This document shows positions 33,941-42,662 of a stretch of 64,000 nucleotides of DNA, piece after piece; position 1 is the stretch's first letter, and each line of letters begins with the position of its first letter. The DNA comes from Pseudomonadota bacterium (lineage in GTDB: Bacteria; Pseudomonadota; Alphaproteobacteria; Sphingomonadales; Sphingomonadaceae). The notes under the pieces were generated by a model. That model saw only the letters and a program-made list of their open reading frames with translations, was not told the DNA's origin and made no database searches. The stretch lies in assembly GCA_023394965.1 (NCBI GenBank), contig JAEWZX010000019.1:131356-195355 (forward strand), written 5' to 3'. A program made the position numbers and the translations under genes.

Positions 33941-34603
33941 CTAGATGCAACTGTCCAGCCCATCACGCCGTACCGAACCGATGCGTGCGGAGATGGTATT
34001 TCCGTGCCGTGCGAGCCAGCCACGCGGATTTTTGACGGATCGTTCTTTGGGCAATGGCAGGGCAGCCGCCATGCGCGCCGCTTCCAGCGGTGTGAGCGAC
34101 GCGGCCGATTTACCGAAATAGCGCCGGGCCCCTGCCTCGACACCATAGGTTCCTATCCCCGTTTCCGCGACGTTGAGATAGACTTCCATGATCCGCCGTT
34201 TGCCCCAGATCTTTTCGATCAGGACTGTGAACCACGCCTCGAACGCTTTGCGGACATATCCGCCGCCTTGCCACAGAAACACGTTCTTTGCGGTCTGCTG
34301 GCTGATGGTCGACCCGCCCCGGATGCGTCCGCCGCGCGAATTGCTTTCCATCGCCTCTTCGATCGCTTCGCGATCGAAGCCGTCGTGCGTACAGAACTTG
34401 CCATCTTCCGCGGCAATCACCGCGCGCACCATGTTGCGGTCGATGTTCGAAAGTGCTGTCCAGTCCTTCGTGATGCCATTGCCATCCATCACCATTGTCG
34501 CGGTGATCGGAACGGGTACGAATTTGAACAGCAATACCAGACCCAGGCTCAGCCCGACGAAGCCGACCAGTATCTTGAACAGCAATTTGATGATGGCGCC
34601 CAT
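33941..34603 (-). CDS. mtgA: Monofunctional peptidoglycan glycosyltransferase MtgA
   Basis: Polymerises lipid II into glycan strands. 220 residues: one N-terminal membrane anchor (about 6-28) and a single GT51 domain with the catalytic Glu motif VIAAEDGKFCTHDGFD, the second motif RGGSTISQQTAKNVFLW, then GKRRIMEVYLNVAETGIGTYG and the YFGKSAASLTPLEAARMAA region. No transpeptidase domain, as expected for MtgA. It lies upstream of the CDF gene on the same strand with a 187-base gap. Confidence 0.95.
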   Translation of the reverse strand: MGAIIKLLFKILVGFVGLSLGLVLLFKFVPVPITATMVMDGNGITKDWTALSNIDRNMVRAVIAAEDGKFCTHDGFDREAIEEAMESNSRGGRIRGGSTISQQTAKNVFLWQGGGYVRKAFEAWFTVLIEKIWGKRRIMEVYLNVAETGIGTYGVEAGARRYFGKSAASLTPLEAARMAAALPLPKERSVKNPRGWLARHGNTISARIGSVRRDGLDSCI

Positions 34604-34644
34604 AGCGGTTCCTTAGAGGTGGCGGACGGGCGCTGCAATCGGCC

Positions 34645-35025
34645 TCAGGCGCGTGTGTCGAAATCCTTGCGGGCCTGCTCTATCCGTTCGATATTGCGTT
34701 CTGCCCAGTGCCATACGCCGCAGAACGCTTCTCCCAGATCGTAACCGAGATCGGTAAGCGCATATTCCACCCGGGGCGGAACCTCGGCAAAGACCGTTCG
34801 CGATACCAGGCCTTCACGCTCCATCTGGCGCAGCGTCTGGGTCAGCATCTTCTGGCTGATGCCCGGCACATCTCGAGATAGCTGGCTGAACCGCTTTGCA
34901 CCGCGATCTTCCAGCGCTTCAATCAGCAGGAATGTCCATTTATCGGCAACGCGGGCGATTGTTTCATTGACCAACTGATCAACTTTTTCCTCATCTGCGT
35001 AGCTGGTAATCGCTGAATTTGCCAT
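34645..35025 (-). CDS. HxlR-family transcriptional regulator
   Basis: A 126-residue winged helix-turn-helix regulator. The HxlR core is clear: ADKWTFLLIEALEDRGAKRF, FSQLSRDVPGISQKMLTQTL (recognition helix) and LVSRTVFAEVPPRVEYALTDLG. There is no Cys near the N-terminus of the YodB redox type; the only Cys is near the C-terminus (EAFCGVWHW). AAGGTGA lies before the ATG. It is divergent from a short-chain dehydrogenase across 100 bases, the usual arrangement of an HxlR repressor with its target. Confidence 0.9.
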   Translation of the reverse strand: MANSAITSYADEEKVDQLVNETIARVADKWTFLLIEALEDRGAKRFSQLSRDVPGISQKMLTQTLRQMEREGLVSRTVFAEVPPRVEYALTDLGYDLGEAFCGVWHWAERNIERIEQARKDFDTRA

Positions 35026-35040
35026 TTCTCACCTTGGGGT

Positions 35041-35061
35041 AAGTACCGCACAGAAAAGTGC
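35041..35061. promoter_or_regulatory. Candidate HxlR operator between hxlR-like and SDR genes
   Basis: AAGTAC and AAGTGC repeat 15 bases apart (about 1.5 helical turns) in the short divergent region. Position fits a shared operator; the match to known HxlR sites is only general. Confidence 0.3.
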
Positions 35062-35125
35062 CTTCTTTCGAATAGAGAGCAAGGCATTATCTCGACGTCA
35101 TGTCCAGTCCAGAAGGAGACACAAC

Positions 35126-35869
35126 ATGAAAACCAGCGGAAACACCATCCTCGTCACCGGGGGCGGTAGCGGCATCGGGCGCGAACTTGCACGCAAATGG
35201 CATGATCTCGGCAATACGGTGATTGTGGCCGGCCGGACTCAACGTTCGCTGGACGAAACTGCCACGGGCCGCGAGAATATGCACACCATGACGGTAGACG
35301 TCGGCGATGTCGGTGACACTGACCGTTTTGCCAGGGAAGTGGTCAAGGCATATCCAGCGCTGAACGTGCTGGTGAACAATGCCGGCATCATGCGGTTCGA
35401 GGATGTCACCGCCGCGCGCGATCTGGGCGATGCAGAGGCAACCGTTGCGACCAACCTGCTCGGGCCGATCCGGCTGATCGACGGTTTGATCGAGCATTTG
35501 AAGGCGCAGGATGACGCTGCGATCGTCAACGTCACTTCTGGCCTTGCCTTCGTGCCAATGCCGCGCACGGCGACTTATTCGGCGACGAAGGCGGCGTTGC
35601 ACAGCTACACTATATCGCTGCGCGCCAAGCTGGCGGGGCAGGTCGAAATCATAGAAATCGCGCCTCCTGCAGTGCAGACCGAGCTGACCCCGGGTCAATC
35701 CACGCGGGAAGGCTACATGCCGCTCGATCAGTTCATCGAGGAAACCATGCGGGGTTTTATTGCCGAGGACACGCCTTCGGAGGTACTGACCGAAAACGTC
35801 CTGTTCCTGCGCAATGCCGAAGCAGAAGGCCGGTTCGACAAAGCGCTGGCAGTGACCAGCCAGTTCTAA
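35126..35869 (+). CDS. Short-chain dehydrogenase/reductase (DltE-like)
   Basis: A 247-residue NAD(P)-dependent oxidoreductase. The cofactor motif is TGGGSGIGRELARKW (residues about 11-25), NNAGIM follows near residue 88, the catalytic Ser lies in NVTSGLAFVP, and the Tyr-Lys pair in TYSATKAALHSY. The C-terminal part resembles the DltE/uncharacterised SDR subgroup often paired with HxlR regulators. Substrate unknown; a role in electrophile detoxification is a guess from context. AAGGAG precedes ATG 35126, and a strong terminator follows. Confidence 0.9.
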   Translation: MKTSGNTILVTGGGSGIGRELARKWHDLGNTVIVAGRTQRSLDETATGRENMHTMTVDVGDVGDTDRFAREVVKAYPALNVLVNNAGIMRFEDVTAARDLGDAEATVATNLLGPIRLIDGLIEHLKAQDDAAIVNVTSGLAFVPMPRTATYSATKAALHSYTISLRAKLAGQVEIIEIAPPAVQTELTPGQSTREGYMPLDQFIEETMRGFIAEDTPSEVLTENVLFLRNAEAEGRFDKALAVTSQF

Positions 35870-35886
35870 CCAACGGCCAGTACCAC

Positions 35887-35926
35887 GAAAAAGGGGCGCA
35901 TCCCGCGAAGGATGCGCCCCCTTTTT
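35887..35926. terminator. Bidirectional terminator between SDR and rpoH
   Basis: GGGGCGCATCC pairs with GGATGCGCCCC around CGCGAA, flanked by AAAAA on one side and CTTTTTG on the other, so it works in both directions for the convergent genes. Confidence 0.92.
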
Positions 35927-35945
35927 GTAGATTGTGGCTGCTGCC

Positions 35946-36851
35946 TCAGGCGGCGCCGGGAAGCAGTTTCTCGCCGGCGATGGTTTTCATCGCCTTCTGC
36001 AGTTTTTCGAACGCCCGCACTTCGATCTGGCGGATGCGTTCACGGCTGACGTCGTAAACCTGCGACAGCTCTTCCAGCGTCTGCGGGTTTTCCGTCAGGC
36101 GGCGTTCGGTCAGAATGTGCTTCTCACGATCGTTGAGGCTGTCCATCGCCTCCACCAGCATATCGTGTCGCACTTCCGATTCCTGCGCATCTGCGACTAG
36201 TTCGTCCTGCAGCGGACCGTCATCGCTCAGCCAGTCCTGCCATTCGCCCGAACCTTCTTCGCCATTGCGCATGGGCGTGTTCAGCGAACCGTCGCCGCCC
36301 ATCAGCATGCGGCGGTTCATGTTGATCACTTCCTGCTCCGGCACGCCCAGATCGGTGGCGATCTTGGTCACATCGTCCGGGTGAAGATCGGTGTCTTCAT
36401 AGGCGTCGAGGTTCTTCTTCATGCGGCGCAGGTTGAAGAACAGCTTCTTCTGCGCAGCGGTGGTGCCCATTTTGACAAGGCTCCACGAGCGCAGGATATA
36501 TTCCTGAATGCTCGCCTTGATCCACCACATGGCATAAGTCGCCAGGCGGAAGCCGCGATCGGCTTCGAACTTCTTCACGCCCTGCATGAGGCCGACGTTG
36601 CCTTCGGAAATGAGATCCGAAACCGGCAGGCCATAGCCGCGGTAGCCCATGGCAATCTTGGCCACGAGCCGCAGGTGCGACGTCACGAGCTGCGCCGCAG
36701 CTTCGGTGTCGTCATGTTCCTCGTAGCGCTTCGCGAGCATATATTCCTGCTCCTGCGTCAGCACCGGGAATTTCTTGATCTCGGAAAGATAGCGGTTGAG
36801 GCTTTGCTCCCCGCCGAGCGCCGGAACGCTCAAAGTTTTGGTATTGCTCAC
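35946..36851 (-). CDS. rpoH: RNA polymerase sigma-32 factor RpoH
   Basis: Heat-shock sigma factor. 301 residues from a GTG at 36851 (MSNTKTLSVPALGGEQSLNR). Region 2 includes LISEGNVGLMQGVKKF and ATYAMWWIKASIQEYI. The RpoH box QKKLFFNLRR (residues 134-143) identifies the subtype, and region 4 ends VYDVSRERIRQIEVRAFEKL. GTG is preferred over the upstream ATG at 36905, which would add 18 residues unlike the family; AGGGT lies just before it. Targets such as clpP, clpX and tig lie in the same window. Confidence 0.96.
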   Translation of the reverse strand: MSNTKTLSVPALGGEQSLNRYLSEIKKFPVLTQEQEYMLAKRYEEHDDTEAAAQLVTSHLRLVAKIAMGYRGYGLPVSDLISEGNVGLMQGVKKFEADRGFRLATYAMWWIKASIQEYILRSWSLVKMGTTAAQKKLFFNLRRMKKNLDAYEDTDLHPDDVTKIATDLGVPEQEVINMNRRMLMGGDGSLNTPMRNGEEGSGEWQDWLSDDGPLQDELVADAQESEVRHDMLVEAMDSLNDREKHILTERRLTENPQTLEELSQVYDVSRERIRQIEVRAFEKLQKAMKTIAGEKLLPGAA

Positions 36852-36973
36852 TTGTACCCTGACCTTTCTAGCGTCGACCGCGCATGCCGGACCCCTGCTG
36901 GGCATCCGACTCTCGGGCCACTTCGGTTACTTATAGCGGACGCGCGCGAAAATGCACACGCGTTTCATCGATT

Positions 36974-37918
36974 TCAACGAGCGGTTTCGTCGATCAGTTC
37001 CCGCATATCGGGGGGCAATTCAGCGCAGAAATCCAAGGTTTCAGCGCTGATAGGATGTCTGAATCCAAGCCGTGCCGCATGCAGGGCCTGCCGCCGGAAA
37101 CCCAGCTCGTCGAGAAGCCCTTTGAGAGCCTTGGGAGTGCGTCCGTAAACAGGGTCTCCCAATAGCGCATGGCCGATTGACGAACAGTGAACGCGCACTT
37201 GATGAGTTCGCCCGGTTTCGAGGCGGCATTCGATCAGGGAGGCGTGATTCAGCCGCTGCACGGTTTCGTAATGCGTAACCGCATGTTTGCCGCGCGTGGA
37301 CTGGTCGGGAAGGACAGCCATCTTCTTGCGATCGCGGTCGGAGCGACCGATCCGGCCCGAAATCGTCCCCGCAGGGGGATTGGGATGGCCCGCGCAGACC
37401 GCCAGATAGCGGCGAATGATCGAATGGTCGGCAAATTGGCTGGCCAGCCCTTCATGGGCAGCATCCGACTTGGCGACGACCAGCAGGCCCGACGTATCCT
37501 TGTCGATCCGATGGACGATGCCGGGCCGCGCAACGCCATTGATGCCGGACAACTGGCCCTGACAATGAAACAGCAGCGCGTTGACCAGCGTGCCATCGGG
37601 ATTGCCGGCCGCCGGATGCACCACCATTCCGGCAGGCTTGTCGACGACGATCAGATGATCATCCTCGAACACGACGTCGAGCGGGATGTTCTGGGGTTCG
37701 GCCGCCAGCGGTTCCGGCGCCGGGAGGTTAATGGAAAACGGAGTTCCAGCCTCGATCTTTGCCGAACCGCTTTTTGCCGCCGCGCCGCCGATGTCGACCG
37801 CGCCATCCGCAATCAGCCCCTTGATCCGTTCACGCGACAGGCCGGTGGCGTCGGCCAGCGCCTTGTCCAGGCGTGCGGCAAGCGTGACAGCTCCAGTGAT
37901 GATTTCACCCTCGGTCAT
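36974..37918 (-). CDS. rluD: Ribosomal large subunit pseudouridine synthase RluD
   Basis: Makes pseudouridines in helix 69 of 23S rRNA. N-terminal S4-like RNA-binding domain (about residues 15-75, LDKALADATGLSRERIKGLI), then the RluA-type catalytic domain with HRIDKDTSGLLVVAKSD, where Asp is the nucleophile, and ETGRTHQVRVHCSSIGH. ATG 37918 is chosen; ATG 37930 is possible. Either leaves fewer than 20 bases to the divergent JAMM gene, so both promoters must lie inside the opposite coding regions. Confidence 0.93.
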   Translation of the reverse strand: MTEGEIITGAVTLAARLDKALADATGLSRERIKGLIADGAVDIGGAAAKSGSAKIEAGTPFSINLPAPEPLAAEPQNIPLDVVFEDDHLIVVDKPAGMVVHPAAGNPDGTLVNALLFHCQGQLSGINGVARPGIVHRIDKDTSGLLVVAKSDAAHEGLASQFADHSIIRRYLAVCAGHPNPPAGTISGRIGRSDRDRKKMAVLPDQSTRGKHAVTHYETVQRLNHASLIECRLETGRTHQVRVHCSSIGHALLGDPVYGRTPKALKGLLDELGFRRQALHAARLGFRHPISAETLDFCAELPPDMRELIDETAR

Positions 37919-37935
37919 GCTAAAGGCCATGCGCG

Positions 37936-38352
37936 ATGGCGACCGAACTCTCAAGCGATGTGATCATGTTGGCGGCGCGGGTAAGGGACGTGCTCTTCGC
38001 CGAAGCGGCAGCGGCGCATCCGCTGGAATGCTGCGGCATCCTGCTGGGGAACGGCAATTCCATCACGTTCGCAAGGCCCGCTGCCAATGTCCACCCGGAT
38101 CCGGCATCACATTTCGAAATCGATCCGCAGGCGCTGATCGATGCCCATCGCAGCGCGCGCGCTGGCGGTGTAAAGGTGCTGGGATATTACCATTCCCACC
38201 CCAACGGGATTGCCCGGCCGTCCGCGACGGACAGCGCCGCTGCAGCAGCCGACGGGGCGATATGGGCGATAATCGCGGCAGGACGGTTCACGCTCTGGCG
38301 TTCGGGGGGTGCGGGTTTCGTAGCGCTTCCCTATGAGGTCGCCCCTCGCTAA
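37936..38352 (+). CDS. JAMM/MPN metalloprotease domain protein
   Basis: A 138-residue single-domain protein of the Mov34/MPN/PAD-1 superfamily. The JAMM zinc site is complete: Glu31 (LECCGILLG), then His86, His88 and Asp99 in YYHSHPNGIARPSATD. Bacterial homologues cleave ubiquitin-like sulfur carriers or small-molecule isopeptide bonds, for example the mycobacterial CysO peptidase Mec. No ubiquitin-like protein or E1 enzyme is visible nearby, so the substrate is open. Cys32-Cys33 next to the catalytic Glu is noteworthy. Followed by chpT on the same strand after 34 bases. Confidence 0.88.
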   Translation: MATELSSDVIMLAARVRDVLFAEAAAAHPLECCGILLGNGNSITFARPAANVHPDPASHFEIDPQALIDAHRSARAGGVKVLGYYHSHPNGIARPSATDSAAAAADGAIWAIIAAGRFTLWRSGGAGFVALPYEVAPR

Positions 38353-38386
38353 GATGCTTAACCAATCTTCTCAATTCAGGATCCAA

Positions 38387-39046
38387 ATGGACGACCGCCA
38401 ATCGATCGACCTCGCCGCGATGCTTTGCTCGCGCCTATGCCACGACATGCTCAGCCCCGTAGGCGCCATTTCCAATGGTCTCGAATTGCTGGCGATGGAA
38501 ACCGATCCGGAAATGCGTGCCGATGTCATGGAACTGCTCGAACAGAGCGCTCTTATCAGCACCAACAAGCTGAAATTTTTCCGTCTCGCATTCGGGGCGG
38601 CCGGCGGTTTCGGGGAACAGGTCGATATTACCGAGCCCAAGAAACTGATCGAAGCGCTGGTTGCCGACAAGCCGAATGTCACGATCAACTGGGCTCTGGC
38701 CGAACGGACCCTGGCTAAACCGGCAGTGAAGGTGCTGCTCAATTTCGCGCAGCTGGCCAATGATTCGCTGGTGCGGGGCGGGACGCTGGATATCGGTGCG
38801 GAAGTGCGGGATGGCGCTTGCGAAATCGTGGTTCGCGCTTCCGGCCCGAAGATCGCTTTCGATGAAACCATTGGCAAGGCGCTCGACGGGTCCTTCAATC
38901 GTTCGGAACTGACCAGCCGCACCGCAGCAGCCCATATGATTCATCTTCTGGCCAGCGAGAACGGCGGCGGGCTGCAATATCACAAGGGGGCGGACGCGCT
39001 GGTTCTGGGCGCAGTCCTGCCGCAGGGCGAAGGACTTATCGGTTGA
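38387..39046 (+). CDS. chpT: Histidine phosphotransferase ChpT
   Basis: Relays phosphate from the hybrid kinase CckA to CtrA and CpdR, the master cell-cycle pathway of alphaproteobacteria. The 219-residue protein has the phospho-accepting His19 in SRLCHDMLSPVGAISNGLEL and a degenerate ATPase-like C-terminal domain (LLNFAQLANDSLVRGG). ATG 38387 has AGGA five bases upstream and gives MDDRQSIDLAAML; upstream ATGs at 38333 and 38354 fit less well. The stop overlaps a TTG that may start the amidase (TTGA). Confidence 0.92.
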   Translation: MDDRQSIDLAAMLCSRLCHDMLSPVGAISNGLELLAMETDPEMRADVMELLEQSALISTNKLKFFRLAFGAAGGFGEQVDITEPKKLIEALVADKPNVTINWALAERTLAKPAVKVLLNFAQLANDSLVRGGTLDIGAEVRDGACEIVVRASGPKIAFDETIGKALDGSFNRSELTSRTAAAHMIHLLASENGGGLQYHKGADALVLGAVLPQGEGLIG

Positions 39047-39792
39047 AGTCACATTCCGGAAGGCAGGGGGAAGGGGGGCCCGAAGGCCATGACGAACTCG
39101 TCGATCGCGAAGTGCCGTCACCCAATCACGACGAACGGGCTTCGCCCATTTCCATGTTGGTCATCCATTATACCGAAATGGCCGATCAGCAGGCGGCGAT
39201 CGATCGCCTGTGCGACCCGGACGCAAAGGTTTCCGCGCATTACCTGATCGGCGATCGGGGGGAAGTCGTACGCCTGGTGCCGGAAACCAGGCGTGCCTGG
39301 CATGCGGGCGTTTCCTATTGGCGCGGGCACAAGGATGTGAATTCGGCCAGTATCGGCATCGAACTGGACCATCCCGGCCATAAATTCGGCTATCGCGAAT
39401 TCAGCGAAGCGCAGTTCGAAGCGCTGGTGCCGCTGGTGGCGCGCATCGTGAAGGAATACGATATTCCCCGTGCCAATGTGGTGGGCCATTCCGATGTGGC
39501 CCCTGCGCGCAAGATCGATCCGGGCGAACTGTTTCCATGGGATCGCCTGGCCCAATACGGCCTGTGCCTGCCGCGCCCCGACAAGCTGGAACGCGGCGAC
39601 CCTTTCGACAACGATGCTTCGTTCTACCTCGCTCTCGAACGCTTCGGTTACGACATCACCGATGGCCATAAGGCGGTCGAAGCCTTCCAGCGCCGCTGGC
39701 GCCCGGAAAAGATCAATGGCGAAATCGACGGAGAGGTCAGGGCGATCCTGTTCCAGCTGCTGCTGGACAGGGACCGGGGGAATACGCGTTAG
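39043..39792 (+). CDS. N-acetylmuramoyl-L-alanine amidase (Amidase_2, AmiD-like)
   Basis: Zinc amidase that cleaves the bond between MurNAc and L-Ala in peptidoglycan or muropeptides. Zinc ligands and catalytic residues are readable: His in LVIHYTEMAD, the WHAGVSYWRG motif, IGIELDHPG and GHSDVAPARKIDPGELFPW. The C-terminal 70 residues (YDITDGHKAVEAFQRRWRPE) form a peptidoglycan-binding-like helical bundle. No signal peptide is obvious, so a cytosolic recycling role (AmpD-like) or an unrecognised export route is possible. The start is the TTG overlapping the chpT stop; no better start precedes the catalytic domain. Confidence 0.88.
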   Translation: MKSHSGRQGEGGPEGHDELVDREVPSPNHDERASPISMLVIHYTEMADQQAAIDRLCDPDAKVSAHYLIGDRGEVVRLVPETRRAWHAGVSYWRGHKDVNSASIGIELDHPGHKFGYREFSEAQFEALVPLVARIVKEYDIPRANVVGHSDVAPARKIDPGELFPWDRLAQYGLCLPRPDKLERGDPFDNDASFYLALERFGYDITDGHKAVEAFQRRWRPEKINGEIDGEVRAILFQLLLDRDRGNTR

Positions 39793-40044
39793 CGAAAAGG
39801 GGTGCTTTCTGGGCGGGGAGCGGAATGGCGGGTTTGGGTGGATGAAAACTCCCGCCGATGCCGTACTCAGGATATGACGATGGCAGCTAACTACCCCGTT
39901 TCGGACGTTCGAAGCGTTGAGGTGTTCCCTGAGAGCAGTCATTTAGACACGAATGAAGAAGCGCGTGTTCTACTCTCGTTCTGCGATAGATCTCGATACT
40001 TCTTCGCTTCGCAACAGAAATATTAAAGGCCGAAGGTCGTGACC
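39793..40044. other. 252-base gap without recognisable gene
   Basis: Between the amidase and the end of the tetR-like gene. I see no tRNA, no strong hairpin and no frame with a ribosome site and plausible composition. The right half (about 39950-40030) has lower GC than the flanks. Confidence 0.5.
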
Positions 40045-40629
40045 CTAGACGCTCAAGCGATCTGGAGAGGGCACGAATGCCTCCAACAGCTCGGCAAGTC
40101 CGCTTTCTAAATCGTCGAGCATTGGCCCACGCCGTTGGTTTCCTTCCCGGGCAGCTACAGCGAGGGCGGCACCATGGACGTAATCGACAAGAATGTGGGG
40201 CCAACGCAAGGAGCGTTGCGACGAGAGGCCCAATTCGTTCAGGAGGCTGATCAGATTTTCGGTTATCCTCGTTGCGTGATCGGGGAAAATCGACGGCCTT
40301 GCAAAGATCGCCAAGGTTAAAGCCGGATGCAGGACCACTTTGGAGTAGTAGGCCATGAGGAGGCCGCGCAAACGTGCATTCGCGTCGCCCGTTTTTGGCG
40401 CAGCCACGTCTGCATACACCCATTCGGCCAATGACCTGATCAAGCCATCCCGATCCTTGAAGTGGTGATAGATGGTCATGGGATTGATGCCCACGCGCAC
40501 CGCTAAGGCACGCATGGTTAAGCGGTCGAGACCGTCAGTATCGAGTATGCTCAACGCCTCGGAAAGAATGCGCTCGGGTGAAACAGACTTTCCGCCTGAT
40601 GGCGGCCGACCTCGCCCCCTTGCTGTCAT
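40045..40629 (-). CDS. TetR/AcrR-family repressor
   Basis: A 194-residue regulator. The N-terminal HTH is typical: SPERILSEALSILDTDGLDR then LTMRALAVRVGINPMTIYHHFKDRDGLIRS. The C-terminal ligand domain resembles TetR_C (ARLRGLLMAYYSKVVLHPAL). It is coupled to the preceding ribD-like reductase by an ATGA overlap and probably autoregulates the shared promoter at 41163-41216, where nested palindromes lie over the -10. Ligand unknown. Confidence 0.9.
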   Translation of the reverse strand: MTARGRGRPPSGGKSVSPERILSEALSILDTDGLDRLTMRALAVRVGINPMTIYHHFKDRDGLIRSLAEWVYADVAAPKTGDANARLRGLLMAYYSKVVLHPALTLAIFARPSIFPDHATRITENLISLLNELGLSSQRSLRWPHILVDYVHGAALAVAAREGNQRRGPMLDDLESGLAELLEAFVPSPDRLSV

Positions 40630-41162
40630 TTCATCACTTCATAACGAGATTGAACCAATCCGGAAGGAAATGACCGAGTGTTCTTGTGCGAGAGTTCCAC
40701 ATCGCGCTGACCGCCGCCGAAAAGAGGGCGGCCAGTGCCGAGCAAGATTGGCACCCTCGTGATCACCATATCGTTGATCAGGTCGAGTGCGAGAAAGGAT
40801 TGAATGACGCATCCCCCATCCACATAGGCACGGCGTGCGCCCTCGGCCTGAAGCATCGCCATCGCATCTTCCGGGGACTTGTCGGAAAAGCGCACCTTAT
40901 CGCTCAACTCCGAAGGAACCGCCTGTTGCGCTAGGTTTGCCGACAAGACCAGTACCGGTCGGTTATAGCACCACTCTCCCATCCTTCGGACCGACTCGTA
41001 GGTGCCCCGCCCCATCACGATGACGTCGATGTCTCGTATGAAGTCGTCGTAACCATGATCTTCGCCGGCCTGATCGTGCTTGAGCAGCCAATCTATGTCC
41101 CCGCTTTCGCGTGCGATAAAGCCATCAAGGCTCGTTGCAATGAATACGTGCCCGGTGATCAT
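40626..41162 (-). CDS. RibD C-terminal / dihydrofolate reductase-like reductase
   Basis: A 178-residue protein of the RibD_C (YyaP/YwjB) family, folded like dihydrofolate reductase and usually NADPH-dependent. Features: HVFIATSLDGFIARESGDIDW at the start, IVMGRGTYESV near residue 50, AYVDGGCVIQSFLALDLIND near 110, and VPILLGTGRPLFGG near 140. It is the first gene of a two-gene unit with a tetR-like repressor, suggesting a xenobiotic or antibiotic-induced reductase. The actual substrate is not predictable. The start codon directly abuts an 11-bp inverted repeat arm. Confidence 0.88.
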   Translation of the reverse strand: MITGHVFIATSLDGFIARESGDIDWLLKHDQAGEDHGYDDFIRDIDVIVMGRGTYESVRRMGEWCYNRPVLVLSANLAQQAVPSELSDKVRFSDKSPEDAMAMLQAEGARRAYVDGGCVIQSFLALDLINDMVITRVPILLGTGRPLFGGGQRDVELSHKNTRSFPSGLVQSRYEVMK

Positions 41163-41216
41163 CTTCCACTCTCAATATTTATACATCGTATAATAACGAG
41201 AGTGGAAGTTTGTCAA
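41163..41216 (-). promoter_or_regulatory. Sigma-70 promoter with concentric palindromic operators (ribD-like/tetR)
   Basis: On the minus strand TTGACA (41216-41211) lies 17 bases from TTATAC (41193-41188), a near-consensus promoter. Over the -10 lies the dyad TTATAC-N3-GTATAA (41079+100 to 41093+100, i.e. 41179-41193). Around it, at 41163-41173 and 41198-41208, are the perfect arms CTTCCACTCTC and GAGAGTGGAAG, sharing nearly the same centre. Likely binding sites of the downstream TetR protein. Confidence 0.75.
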
Positions 41217-41681
41217 GGAGCTCGACTGGCCGCTCCCGCCTTCGCCGTACCGAAAGCCGCCCGTCCGCTTTCCGCCCCTTCTCGGCCATTCTACAAGCGC
41301 TTTCGTGGCAGAGCCGAACGACGGGCTTTGGGTATCCACCACGTGCAGAGAACGTCTGAGACTAGGCGGAACCGGCTTTTAGGTATTTCCTACACATAGC
41401 GAGATGAGGCATGAGCATGTCGCGTCGACGTACAGCGATCGAAGCACGGTGACCGTCGGCTTCGCGACAGGCTGCGATCTCGCGCTACATTCGCGATCGC
41501 CGTTTGCGGCGGGATACTGGAGTGAACTGGAAGGTGACAACCGGCGAAGACAAATTCAGCACAAAATACTGATTTGACAAGATAGCCGGACGACTGCGAG
41601 TTTTTATTTCACCCCCGGTCGGTGTCACCCTGTGCTGCTTGTGCTTGGCGAAAGCATCGCCATCGCCTATCTGCGCTGGCG
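41217..41681. other. 465-base gap upstream of rnpB without recognisable gene
   Basis: No open frame with a ribosome site, no tRNA. It contains short GC-rich direct and inverted fragments (CGCCCGTCCGCTTTCCGCCC around 41263) and a TTGACA at 41574 that lacks a well-spaced -10; the rnpB promoter must be in this region. The left half could be decayed coding DNA but I cannot identify a parent gene. Confidence 0.5.
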
Positions 41682-42077
<396 letters not shown>

Positions 42078-42092
<15 letters not shown>

Positions 42093-42563
42093 CATATCCT
42101 TGGCTTTCGGCAGCAGCGATGGGGTGGGCTGCTTTTCGGGAACTAGCTGGCCATCCACCTCGAGCCCTTCGAACGGACGGCAGGCTTCGTTCATCTCTTC
42201 CGAATGGAGATGAACCTTCATCATCGGGTCGGCCTTGCTCCAGTCGGTATGGGGATCGTCGCGCACCACGCACAGGGCACGCCAGGCGATCGGCAGTTCC
42301 TGCAGCTGTTCGATCGTCGGCAGGCCTTCGATCAGGACTTCATGGCCGGAATAGCTGCCGGTGGCATGGCCCACGAACTTGGTTTCCGTCCCCCGGATGT
42401 GAATCCGTTCGGAGCCCTTGTCGATCCGGGCAAAGGTATCCAGCCGGATTGAGAAAGCGGCCCAGACCGATACGCCGATCAGCAGCACCAGCGCGACCAT
42501 GGTGACCACCACGGTCCATTTGGCGGCTGGATTGTCCAATCCTTCGGAATGATCGAGCGGCAA
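42078..42563 (-). CDS. Hypothetical single-pass membrane protein
   Basis: A 161-residue protein with one membrane helix near residues 16-38 (VVTMVALVLLIGVSVWAAFS) and a soluble domain outside (RIHIRGTETKFVGHATGSYS to VDGQLVPEKQP). The family was not recognised. The TAA lies in the 3' P1/P4 region of rnpB on the other strand, so the two features overlap by 15 bases. The upstream neighbour on the same strand ends about 24 codons' length before it starts. Confidence 0.65.
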
Positions 42564-42662
42564 GTGTCATACTCCTTCGGCGCAATAGGTCATGAAACGC
42601 TCGTCGATGCCGCATCGGTTCCCGGATCGATCGTGGCGACCGCCAATACCGAAGATGCCTCT

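Noticed and set aside
39802..40026. 74-codon plus-strand frame after the amidase
   Set aside because: No ribosome site, no conserved motif, unusual composition.
41571..41610. TTGACA at 41574 as rnpB -35
   Set aside because: No -10 at 16-18 bases; the nearest TTTTAT is too far.
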